This document shows, in pieces, positions 23,626-35,400 of a stretch of DNA of 64,000 bases. Each line of letters starts with the position of its first letter. Position 1 is the stretch's first letter. The stretch comes from Nepenthes gracilis (taxonomy: Eukaryota > Streptophyta > Magnoliopsida > Caryophyllales > Nepenthaceae). The stretch is taken from contig BSYO01000010.1 of assembly GCA_033239525.1 (NCBI GenBank), forward strand, positions 15,654,042 through 15,718,041, read 5' to 3'. Position numbers and translations under genes: made by a program. Below the pieces are notes generated by a model. That model was not told the DNA's origin, made no database searches, and saw only the letters and a list, made by a program, of their open reading frames with translations.

Positions 23626-24565
23626 CAAATTGGAGATCAGTATATAGCAATTCTATCTGTAACTTTTATAGTATATTTATTACTAAAATAAAATAATATA
23701 GAAATAGAATAATTATTCTTAAAAAATAAAATATGATAATAATAGAGTTCAGAATTATTAATATTTTATTTAGTTAATTATTTAGATAGTAATAGTAAAA
23801 TGAATAATGTAGAGTTTTGAATAATAGTATAAATGTTAAAAATATTAGGAGTAAAATGATAATTTTTTTATGAATAATTATTCTTTAGATACAAAGAATA
23901 AATAATACCAAAGAAGACATTATATTTTTTATTTTCTAATCTGAAAAAATATTTACTTCTCCAAAAATAATTATTCCCTATAATAAAGTAACCAAATATA
24001 TGGATAAATATTTCATTGATAAAAAGATAGGAATAAAATTTTTATTTTCACCAATCAAATATATCATTAAAAGGTTAAACTTTCACAAATTATGAAATAA
24101 CAATAAAATCATATTATCAAAAACCCCACTATAAACACCCATTTTATTTTGATTAAATATCATTTCTTGCGCAAAAAAAGGCTTTAATATTTTTTTTAAT
24201 GCTATTATTTCTTCTTAATTCACAATTACTGAGAAAATCCATTTAGGCTCCTACCCATAAACCTTAAAAAGAATAGCTAAGTAAGAAGGATACATAACGA
24301 GTAAGAAAAGAAAATTCGAGCTTCAAAATGAGTTTTTAAATTGTTATTTGTTGGTCCATTTTACGAAGATGAAAGATGAGTTTTTAAGATATTTTTAAAA
24401 ATAAAAGATTTGTTATGTGAGATATATAATACAAGAAATTAGAAAATAAGAAATGATAAGATGATACATATGATTAATATATAAATGTTAAAATACATAG
24501 CTATATCAAATATATTTTATGATAAAAATATGCTTTATAAATCAAATGCTTAGCAGTAAAAAAAA
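23626..24565. other. AT-rich intergenic DNA
   Basis: No coding signal; simple AT-rich sequence with short A and T runs. Confidence 0.6.
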
Positions 24566-25677
24566 TGTGTAAAAATTTATTGGGTTCAATATAGGGGCCC
24601 ATAAAACACGACCCAAAGGAAGGACCTAAGTAAAAATCCCAGAGATATGTCCACGGTCCAAGAGGCCCAAAACCCAGGATAGCTCTTTACGTTAGATTGG
24701 CCTAACAAGCCCGAGAACACGGGCTAGTGTTCCTAAAGCCAAAGTTATGCAAATGTCCGAGAGGTCCCCTTGACCAATAGGGGCTCGAGGACATCGCAAA
24801 TGGCTGACGACATCCAGAACGACGATTAGAAGAAGGAGCCCTCTTGTACGAGGACTAGAAGAAGAAGACCGAGAACCTCAGAAATTTCATCATGCCTCAG
24901 ATCCGTCCGAGAAGTCAAGAAAAGGCCCGAGGACCCTTCACAAGGATCCAAAGATCCTTCAAGTCCTTCCAAAAGGCAGTTGACGCCCCTCGAGCGGGTC
25001 TGCAAACTCACAAAGGGACAAGGCGTGCCACACAAGGACGAGGATCAACTCATGCATGGTCGAAAGCGCCAACTAATCAATTTCGCCGATTTTTAAGGAA
25101 CTTGGCACTACAAGATGTGACGCCTAAAATCAAGACATAAAATCTACATGCTGATATGCTCAGCCCTACCAATTAGCGCCAAGAAGATGCACCCTGCACA
25201 CGCCGTCATTCCCGACATGGACAGTAGGGTAGGTGGACAGCTCCCTCAGGCACTAGACATGACCAATAGGACATTGGACAGCCTCTCGGCCACCCACCAA
25301 TTGCCCATGTGTCTTCTCCCCAACGGCACAATTTCTCCTATAAATACCCAATAGAGGCTCTTGCCTCAAGACCTTTTTCTTCCTCTTTCCTAGAAGAACG
25401 AAGGAAAAGAAGAAAGAGTTCAGGAGCTTCCAAACAAGAAAGCTCTTCGGAGGAGAGAGATTACAAAAAGAAAAAGGGAAAGATATTCCCAAAACTTATA
25501 CTTTGTAAGACTTCCACTCATAGTAAAGCATTTCTAAAAGTCCAAAATCTCGTTGTTTTTCCTTCTCATTCAAGAGAATATTTTCCACATAAAACCCGGT
25601 TTTAACCTCTCATTCTCCACATCCTATACTCCTAAACACTTGTATTGCATTGGACCCACGAAATCCGAAACGCAACA
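24566..25677 (+). repeat. possible solo LTR
   Basis: A GC-richer block about 1.1 kb long, starting TGTGTAAAAATT and ending GAAACGCAACA. It contains a TATA box (CCTATAAATACCC, about 25,337-25,350) followed by a C/T-rich leader, the layout of a plant LTR promoter. No open frame fits a known protein, no second LTR is nearby and no clear target-site duplication was found. Upstream of RRP46 by about 650 bp. Confidence 0.45.
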
Positions 25678-26032
25678 AAATTAAACATTACAGATAGAAT
25701 AATATTAATATGAATAAAAATAAAATAACTTTAAAGGATAATATACTGAATAATTACATACATAAATATTTAAAAATTACATTTATAAAAGATAATATAA
25801 TTACATATTATGTGATTTGATCACTTAAAATATAAAAATGAAAGTTAGCTGTGATTAAAGGTAAAAAAAATTAAAAAAGTTTTGAAGCAATATAATAAAA
25901 CTGATTTGAAATACTTAGATAATATTATAATTATCAAGTAAAATGATAAAAAGAAATTCATCTCATTGGTCCCATTGAATAGAATATAAGTTTTTAATGT
26001 TATAGTTGTTTTCAAAATAATCACGAGATCAA
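25678..26032. other. AT-rich upstream region of RRP46
   Basis: No gene or repeat recognised. It separates the putative solo LTR from the promoter motif cluster. Confidence 0.5.
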
Positions 26033-26133
26033 GTTGGCCCAACAGTGAGTCTCAACTTTGCAATCAAATATAATTTGGGCTTCAATTCGGCCCAAGTAAA
26101 CGGGCCCAAACAAATGATATCCCCTGAGCCCAT
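26033..26133 (+). promoter_or_regulatory. cluster of TGGGCC/TGGGCT site II elements upstream of RRP46
   Basis: Five matches to TGGGCY or its complement occur within 100 bp: GTTGGCCCAAC (26,033-26,043), TTGGGCTT (26,074), GGCCCAAG (26,089), CGGGCCCAAA (26,101) and GAGCCCAT (26,126). Site II elements, bound by TCP factors, are frequent in plant promoters of growth-linked and ribosome-biogenesis genes. They lie about 190-290 bp upstream of the RRP46 start codon, consistent with a housekeeping promoter. Confidence 0.6.
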
Positions 26134-26324
26134 TTTGTTCCACTTCTCCGGCTACTAATTTGCTCCGTGGAACCCCTCGCTCAAATTAAAGACAGAAGTC
26201 GCTGCTTTCTCATGTTTCGTGCTTCGATGGCGATTTTTCCCGGAGATCAAAGCTGATAAACCCCACGAAGGTTCGTGTAGTAGTGTGGAAAGAGAAGACA
26301 ACGAATAAGACGAATTCAGGAACA

Positions 26325-26430
26325 ATGGAGATAGATAGAACGGATGGGCGCACAGCGAACCAGTTGAGACCACTCGCGTGCTCTAGAAATGTCCTTTACC
26401 GTGCTCATGGTTCTGCTAGTTGGTCTCAGG
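26325..26430 (+). CDS. RRP46: RRP46 exon 1
   Basis: Start codon at 26,325 in AACAATGG context. 35 codons plus one base, ending ...TCTCAGG before GTACGA. Confidence 0.93.
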
Positions 26431-29400
26431 GTACGAAAATTTCCTAGATATCGATATCTTTTGAACTTTGCGATATGGTGAACTCTACTCTAGTTTATTT
26501 TCTTATTGGGTCTTCATACAAACCCCTTGGTATTTCGGATTATGCCTTCAAGTTTCTTTATTATGAAAATAACAATGGAGGCGCTCTGTTTCTATAGACT
26601 AATAAATCTGATAGTTTTCACTTTCCCGAGGAAAGGTTAAGTTTTGCTGTGAGGGGCATCTTTCTTTGTTGAATTTTCTGCTTTCTTGTATTATGGAGAA
26701 TAATTTTCGAATCTGTATACATTGTGAGACCTGTATGACTTTATGGGGGTAGTTTTATGATGCATGCACTGTCGGCGTCGGCACCGGCGAACGGAAGAGG
26801 AAGACGAAATCGGAGAAGAAGACGGGAAGGGGGAGTTCAGCAGAGGACAGTAGAAGGGAAAAGGGAAATAGAGGGGAGAAGTCGAGAGAGAGAGGAAATT
26901 CGAGAGAGGCAGAGAGTGCAGAGAGAAAAGACAGTGAGGGAGAGGACAGCAGAGAGAACAAGGAGGGGAAGAATCGCGAAATCAAGAGAACTAATATCTT
27001 TGCTTACTGTTAAATAACCACACGGTGGTTTATATACAACCAAAGTCCCAACCGAAACACCCAGAGGCATAACAATATAACAGAAGAGAAACTAAAACAT
27101 AAAAAAACTAACCGAATATGGGTAACTAATAACCAACCAGGCAGGGAACCGAAAGTACGTATAGGTAACCAAAAATAATAAATAGAATTGTAAATGTAAT
27201 CTTGAAATTTGAGGGGTCGTCGAGTCAACCGTGCACCCCGTTGGGAACGCCAACGAATCAGTTAGTGTTGTGGTATCCGAACTTGTAACATTGCCGCCGT
27301 CATCAAAAAGAACCTTATCGTCAACATTGAATGAGGGAAAAGTTTGATGCAATGCTGCCACTCATAAACCGCCAAACACTAGCTTCAGCGCAAGCTCGTC
27401 CAAAATCCCGCGTTCAACGTAGCTTCTACTCCTACCGGATCTCCTTGCAAGCAGAAGAGCAATTTCTCCAATGGAGTTCTCGGCATTGCATCAAGAGCTC
27501 ACACACGCACCCAATAAGATTAAGAGTAATTTCACTTCTTGCTGCCAGCATTAGCACCTCAATAAGAGCATCTCTGAGATACCCCCTTCCAGTAAGAAGT
27601 CCCTTATCAAAATATGGATAAGAAGCAGCTAAGACCTTAAAAGTAGGGTCAGCATTGAGTGCTAAACCTTCCAATACAGTAAGTGACCTCAGTATCAATG
27701 CGGAATATGCTGGAACATTAAATGGGTACTGATAGAATGCTGCCCCCACACCATCTACGAGGGTTTTGAAGTTGAGATTGCTAACAGTTGAATTTAATGC
27801 ATCATCAAAGATGTCCTGGAGTAGAGTCACAATGGGCGAAAGATTCGCATCAGGTGATAGGAATTCCAGAGCATAATAATCATGAGCCATAGCTTCATAA
27901 TCCCTATTGACCATATGGACAACATTTAACACCATCAATCCACTCCATAGTTAGTACTTTTGCACTAGTGTAGTCCCAAAACATATCAGGGACCAGTCTA
28001 TCTTCCTTGTCAGCATACAACTTCTTAAACCTCCCAGCATTCTGCCCCTCCTGTACATAATTAAGCTCTTGATAAACCCTTCTTGCAAATTCATCAACCA
28101 AAGCCATAACGTCACTTGAGGTTATATCCACATATTCATTTATAATAAATCCTACCCCTCTAATCAGGTAAAAGTCCAGTTCTATAACATCTTCAATTCT
28201 AGACTGTTGCACCTTCACAGCATCACCTGCAACACCTGAGGACAATGCTCCCAAGAGAAAAACTACAACAATAGTATATGCGGCTGTTGTCCTTCCAATG
28301 CCAGAAGACTCTTGTTGAGGAGTTGTATGGTGAAGAAAATATATACATAAATCCATCAGTGCAAGGACAATGTCATTTTTGAGATGGTCCCATATTGTGT
28401 TCAAAAAAACCCTTTAGCTCCATCACGATTGGCATATGATGGCTAGGCCATCGCAGGAGGTTCTTTATCCTTAGAGAGGACCTGCTTGGCAAGATATAAT
28501 GAGAAAAGGAAATTGATAATGACAATGCATATGGAGAAGAGAAACACCATGATTGGAGAAGTACTAACTCTAATATGAAAGATAACTCCAATGTTTAGAA
28601 GCAAAAGTATTGGAGGGAAGTGAGCATTTACTCTAATAAGGATCCGAAAAATCAGTGGAGTGCAACTATAGCCCTAAAATAGAAGTATAACAGTTCGCTG
28701 TGAAAGATTTCATGCCAACGAGGCTCTCCTGGTCAAGTAGGCCACAGGATGATCTGTTAACAAGTGGGTGAATTCACTGCAAGGAAAGAAGTGTACGCCA
28801 ATTAGAGAAGAGAATTGGTGCTGGAAATCATCACTCTGCAACCATAATGCTCTAGACTGCATATCAAATAGGGAGAGATGTGGACGACACTGTTTGTCGT
28901 TCGATTAGGGTTAGTGAGTGTGGGCTTTCATTGAGGGTTTGCTGGATATGTGCCTTGGTGGAAGCAGAGCTAGTGATGCGGTCGGCCTATAGGTGTACGG
29001 ACGCAACGAAAGGCCCAATTTCCGGTTGAGGTAAAGGAAGATGAAGTGCGGTTGTGGAGTCTAGTGGCGCTAGTATCATTCTGGGTTAGGCTTGGGGTGG
29101 AGTTGGCGGCGACGATTGTGGATTCTCACTCAAAGGCGCCATGAACAAATTGGTGGTCGCTAGCAAGAGAGCATTACGCTCAAGTCTGATGAGCGATTGC
29201 CGGATTTCAGTCATGGAAAACTGGATTTGTGCTGTGGTGGAAGCCATGGAGGAAGTGTTTGTAATGAGTCTGTCGGTAGCCCGCCAGAAGTCCGTCATCG
29301 CGTTGGCAAGCTCGGCGATGGACGCTTTGGGTGCGTCGAGCGCTTGTTCTTCAGTCAGTGCCATGTCCCATGCTTTGTCTCAATGAAAGCACCAATAATA

Positions 29401-32400
29401 CATGCACCGTCGGCATTGGCACCGGCAAACGGAAGAGGAAGACGAAATCGGAGAAGAAGACGGGGAAGAGGGAGTACAGCAGAGGACAGTAAAAGGGAAA
29501 AGGGAAATAGAGGGGAGAAGTCGAGAGAGAGGGGGAATTCCAGAGACGTAGAGAGTGCAAATAGAAAAGACAGTGAAGGAGAGGACATCAGAGAGAACAC
29601 GGAGGGGAAGAATCGAGAAATTAGGAGAAGTAATATCTTTGCTTACTGTTCAATAACCACACTGATTTATATACAATCGAACACCCAACGGAAACACCCA
29701 GAGGCATAACAATGTAACAGAAGAGAAACTAGAAGCATGAAAAACTAACCGAATATGGGTAACTAATGACAAACAGGGTAAGGAACCGAAAATACATATT
29801 GGTAAACGAAAATAATAAACAGAATTTTAAATGTAATCCTGAAATTTAAGGGGTCGTCGAGTCAACCGTGTACCCCACCGGGAATGCCAACGAATCGGTT
29901 GGCATTGTGGTATCCGAACCCGTAACATTTTACTTGTATGGACTTGTGAGATGCTTAGTTTTCGTCACTTTGTTAGCGGCATTCCATTTCCACATTTTCA
30001 TTGATATTTTGTTGTCTGGTTGTAGCTTATTTCAGGTATATTTCTGTGGTGGGACTTTGTTTATTACTAAGAAATTCTTAGGTCTGTTAGAAAGTTGGCA
30101 TTGACATTTTTATATTGGATAAAATATTGGCATTGATAGTTGTGTGCTTCAGTCGAAGAACTTATTCTCTGTGTAAACTCTTTCTCAACTAGGTGATACC
30201 AAAGTTTTAGCTGCAGTTTACGGACCTAAGGCAGGGACAAAAAAGAATGAAAATCCTGAGAAGGCTTCTATTGAAGTCATTTGGAAGCCCAAAACAGGAC
30301 AAATTGGTGAGTAATGTTGAACTTCTGATTGCAGGATTTGTACTGAATTGACAATTTTTTCTCTCTTTAGTTGTTTTGGCAAGTAATGATCATGATATCC
30401 ATGTATATGGTACCAAGAAGTGGTCTTCCATTTACAAATTTCAAGCTTGATACCTAATAATAATCCATGTATACCATGCTAAGGGGTTGTCACCCATTTG
30501 AAAATTTTAACCCAGGCCTCACGAAAAGAAAGGGGTCGTCATCACCTAGAGGCTATATGTAATTACAGCTATACAAAAGAGATTTTCTGCCCCAATAGGT
30601 TGTTGGCTGTCTAAAATCAAGGAACCTATAAGATAAAAAGCTATATGGAACAACGTTTGCTATTTAAGAACTCTTAGTATACAATGTAAAATTGGCTAAT
30701 TGTTGATTATACTGGAGCTTTTTTTTTTTTTCGAAAGTTTTCTTTTAATCTTTTCATATTCCTCACCTTAGACAAAACATCATCTTCTAATCATGGAGTA
30801 CCCATTTGCGTTTCAGCCTATAATTCTAGGCCAACAACAAAAATTACTTGCCTGTTGATGTAGTGGCATAACCCCCTCCTCCATAAGAGGGGGAGCTCAA
30901 GGAGTTGCCATTGTGTTTCAACCTTAATTTTGCGATCAATAGCACACAGGATACACCCATGATGGGCTGCGATCTTGACATCTCAACTTAAAACTATGAT
31001 TTTTGGTCATTTAGGTTTAAGTTTCATTTTGCTGAGGAAACTTTGAGTTTGTGAAATGGCACTCTCCTTGGTCAGGGAGTGTGGTGGTGTAGCTATTGCA
31101 CATAAAGAAATAGCAATCCTGAACATTAAAGTGAGATCCTTCTCACTTGTAAAAGTTACTGTCTTTCCTCTTTCCTTCTGCAATATCATAGATTCAGAGG
31201 GATCATCTTTTGGGCATGGTGTAGCAGCTGTGTTCCAACCTAGCCGTCTATCCCAACAGCCAACAGCTACAGTGGTGCTGTAGAAGTTGATGAACCAAAT
31301 TTAAGCAAGTAGGAAGAAATTAATAGAATTCTTTAACTTTCAGGCCCTCTGATAATGCATGAGTGCAGAAATTACATGTCTTTGGATTAGGAATTTCCTT
31401 TAATTCAAAAGGCCAACCATAGGAATCCTATCAAGAAAGTGTCACTCAAGTAAAAGGGAATATGTTCATTTGAAAGTGTTTTTTAGCCCCTAATTTCATC
31501 ATATGGAAACTCCTTTTTGCTAATATATTCTAAAATCCTGTAGTAGCTTCTGAGATGGAAATTTTCATCCTTAATCCTATTTCCATATGGTCCTGTATAC
31601 CTCAAGAGTGAAACTTGTGATTGGCACAATAATGTCATGAATGGCTGTACATGTTCCTCCACGTATTCCTTAAAGTCTGATCTAAACATAACATCCCCAA
31701 ACTAACTGGCCACATCCTCTATCTTGGATTCCTTGTTCCAAACAAACCTTAAAAGAATGGAAAGCAAAACTTTAAGACTTCTGTGTGTACACTGATTCTC
31801 ATGCCAAATGGAGACTTAATCCCATCTGTCCACCTCCATCCATATGAATGTAAAATAGTCTATGTCACTTGTACCGGCTACCACATGCTTCAGAATTCCT
31901 TGATTTTCCTACAATTATGTCTTTGATGCCATTTCATAAAGAGAGAGCCATGTGTATACTCTTAAGGGTCAAATAATGTGACCTCCTCCCTTCTCCTTTT
32001 ATTATTTTGTTATTGCAAGGGAAGCATACCCAACCAACCCAATGGATATAAAAGGTATGATAATAATCATATCCCCTGTCTACAAAGAACTTCTCTGTGA
32101 ACTATTTCCAATCTTTTGGCAACTGTAGCTGGGATTTTTTTTTTTTTATGGGTACATAAAGTAGGCGGGGGTTGGACAAGCTTCTTTTGACTAGAATAAG
32201 CCCCTTTCCCAGGGATACATCATCCTGTCAATAATACTAGTTTCTATTCAATCTGTTCCACATATTGGAAGTTGTGTCATAGATAACCACTATATGTTGT
32301 AGTAAGGCTTAGAAAAAAAACTATACATTGTAGTGTGACTTGTATTGCTCCTGTGCTTCCACTTTGTCTAAACTATTGGCAAGAGAGATGATAAATTATG

Positions 32401-35400
32401 CTTCCTTGCTTACCGAATCAAATATATAATGCCTTTTTAGTGAATGGAGTAGTGAATATTATGTAAATGTATACCCAGATTGGTTCTTGATCACGGTTTC
32501 TCTAAATATAGGAAAGGCTTCCAATTTTGTCTTTGGAGATCTTTTTTCATGCCTGATATTGTTATATATTACTGTGTTTGATCTATTGTAGGTTGAATGT
32601 CTTGTAGTTTTTGGATGCAGCCTGGGTTAGAGCTATTCATTGTCTAGGGTAAGTAGAGAAAGTTTATGAGATGTTTCGAATGAGAACTTTGCAGATCATT
32701 GGTGTTTTGACATTGCCACCTCTGCTATAGCTCCAGGATTTTTCATGATCAAGGCTACTGTAAATATATGAAAGGCTTTCAATTGTGTTTTTGGAAATTT
32801 CTTTTATTGTTCATGCATGATACCTTTATATACTGCCGTGTCTGTGTCTTGTTATTTTAGGATGAAGCCAGGGTAACAGCTATTCATTGTGTAGGGAAAG
32901 TAGAGAAAGAGTATGAGATGTTATTGAGAAGAACTTTACAGAGCATCTGTGTTTTGACCATCAATCCAAACACTACCACATCGGTTATAGTTCAGGTGAG
33001 GATTTCAGGTTGTGTGATCTAGCTATTTCTGTGTCTAGCATACTGCATAACATCAGTTATAATTTATAACCTTTTCCATCCATCATTTATGTATTGATGT
33101 TATGAAAGCTTTAATCCATAGGTATACCCCTTCTCTTACACAAATTCTTGCAAGGGCTAGCATAATGGTTGGATAGTTTAATGTAGAAAGTTCTAGAAGA
33201 TTGTCTTGTACATTTTCTTCTAGTCACATGTACCATGCATTTCATAATACTTTTTGGCTTTTGGGAGGGATGTTTGGGCATCTGCCTGCTTGGATTTTTC
33301 TTTTATTAATATCTCAAGATCAAGTTGTTGATAATTCTTTGCAATTTTGAAGCTCATTCAAAAATGAAATGTATGGGCAATATACTATAGAGGCTTGAAT
33401 TACTAGCAGCTTGAATTTGAAATTTATAGTTGGAGTTTCACAGCATCTGTGCCACGTCTACAAAGAATATTATGTTTCTAAATTTGTTTTAGATTTTTTC
33501 TGATTCTTCTAGATTATATCCACATATGCTGAATAATATATATTATTAAATTATAGGTGGAACATCCTTCCGGATGTTTTCCTTATTTTGTTTCTATTGT
33601 CTATAAATTCAAATCATATATTTCGCAATGATTAGGTAATTCAATTCAATATAATCAGCTTTGTTTATTGAAATTTACAAACCAATGTGTCTTTGTTCCA
33701 ACCACCTTATAACCTTATAAGCCCTATACAGATACAGAGGATAGGATGGTTTGCTTGAAGAGAATTTTGTCTATGATCAGCCCCAAATCATGTCATGCAT
33801 GAAGAGGCTCCGTAAAATCCAATCGAATCAATGATTTGGCAGAATCGAGATTCTGTTTGATTTATTTTACTTATTAAATTATTTTATTTATCCTTTAATA
33901 GTATGGAAATGCATTCATTTTCTCTGCATCGACTCGATTTATGATACTATCGGAGTGAAACAAGGGATCTAAAGAAGAATAGAGGCTATAGTATATTAGT
34001 AACAAGTAAACCTTTTGTATGTAAAAAGTTTCCAAATATTTTGGAGATAAATGCCAATCGCAAGATCATTCTGACTGCAGTCTTTTTCTGTCCGTGAGGA
34101 TCCGACTAGAGCGCCTTCTACTTCTAATAGGCCATGAACTAGATAAATGTATCACCAATGAATTTTCAATCGTGGATACATATGTATCCTTAACATTTTT
34201 TGATTTCACTTGACTGTCTACGGCTCCATTGTGTGTGGCGACATGGGGGCAAAAAAAGGAAAGAAAGGGATGGGGTTTCTCTCGCTTTTGGCATAGCGGG
34301 CCTCCCACTGGGGGCCTGCACGACGGACTATTAGCTCAGCGGTAGAGCGCGCCCCTAATAATTGCGTCGTTGTGCCTGGACTTGAGGGCTATCAACCACA
34401 TGGATAGTTCAACGTGCCCATCAGCGCCTGACCTTGAGATGTGGATTATCCAATGCACATTAGCATGGCGTACTCCTGTTCGAACCGGGGTTTGAAACCA
34501 AACTTCTCCTCAAGAGGATAGATGGGGCGATTCAGGTGAGATCCAATGTAGATCCAATTTTCAATTCACTCATGGGATCCGGGCGGCTGTTCACACATAG
34601 TTATGATGTTCCTTCAATAGATGGGATTTCTGAGAACAAACATTGCATTACCGCACCTTTGCTTTCTGAAGTTCATGGCTAATTAATTTCCAAATGGGAT
34701 GTGGAATAATATTATGTTTCTAGATTTAGATAATTTTCCTATTCTTTCTGTATTATATTCTAATTTTTATAGCAATATCTGAGTTAGTTATTGAATATCC
34801 TTCGGGATGCTCTTCTTATTTAGGCTTTTGAAGTTTATAAATTCATGTCTTGTACTTTTGATTAATTAAATTAATGTAATGTACTTAGCTTTGTTCTTAA
34901 CAATGTAGAAAGAATGAGGGTAGGGGAGAATGCAATTTATAGTAGTATGTGGGCTCAATTAACCCCACTGAAAAAAACTTTTATAAATAAAAGAAAATTA
35001 GATATAGATATATTAATAATTAAACTAAAAATTTTTATTGACTCCATTGAATGTCTTTAATTCACCTAATAATACTTATTTATTGGTCACTGTGTGTCAC
35101 TTATCTCGATAAAATTAGTCAAATTTTGGCCTTTTATGAAATAATGATAATATAAACTTTACGTTTTTGAAAAAAATAAAATTGTAAAATTATTGACACC
35201 ATTAAGGAAAAATCCTGGATCTAGATGAGGGATAGACCACAGTAAACAACCTTTTAAAATGCAGGAATTCATCATTTGTAAGCTTTTTTTCCTGATCAAT
35301 AAGAAGGTCTTTTTGAAAATGAGAGCAACTTTGTTGTGAAAGACACTAAGGCGTTGGTCATTTACTTTAGAACAATTGGAAAGTGGGACAGGCTTCGAGA

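Larger units (their letters stand above)
26758..29927 (-). mobile_element. LTR retrotransposon in RRP46 intron 1 carrying captured host gene pieces
   Basis: Two direct LTRs (26,758-27,290 and 29,396-29,927, about 90 percent identical by eye) flank 2.1 kb. A perfect 5-bp target-site duplication TTTTA lies at 26,753-26,757 and 29,928-29,932, so the ends are certain. Read on the minus strand the interior is primer site, a gag-like N-terminal frame, an unidentified stretch, an H+-pyrophosphatase fragment, an ABC1 kinase fragment and the last few codons of a Ty3/gypsy pol. RT, RNase H and integrase cores are absent, so the element is non-autonomous and must have been moved by another element's enzymes. 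Confidence 0.92.

Noticed and set aside
26757..27017. Arginine-rich open frame resembling a small basic protein (also at 29,380-29,710)
   Set aside because: Both lie in the two LTRs of one retrotransposon, on the strand opposite to the element. They come from a purine-rich LTR segment.
27432..28404. Possible functional ABC1 kinase gene
   Set aside because: It starts mid-domain, is fused to another gene's fragment, lacks the catalytic loop and DFG region, has a frameshift and lies within LTRs.
34325..34361. tRNA gene
   Set aside because: It is a plastid trnI 5' exon with a changed anticodon and no 3' exon, inside a nuclear intron.
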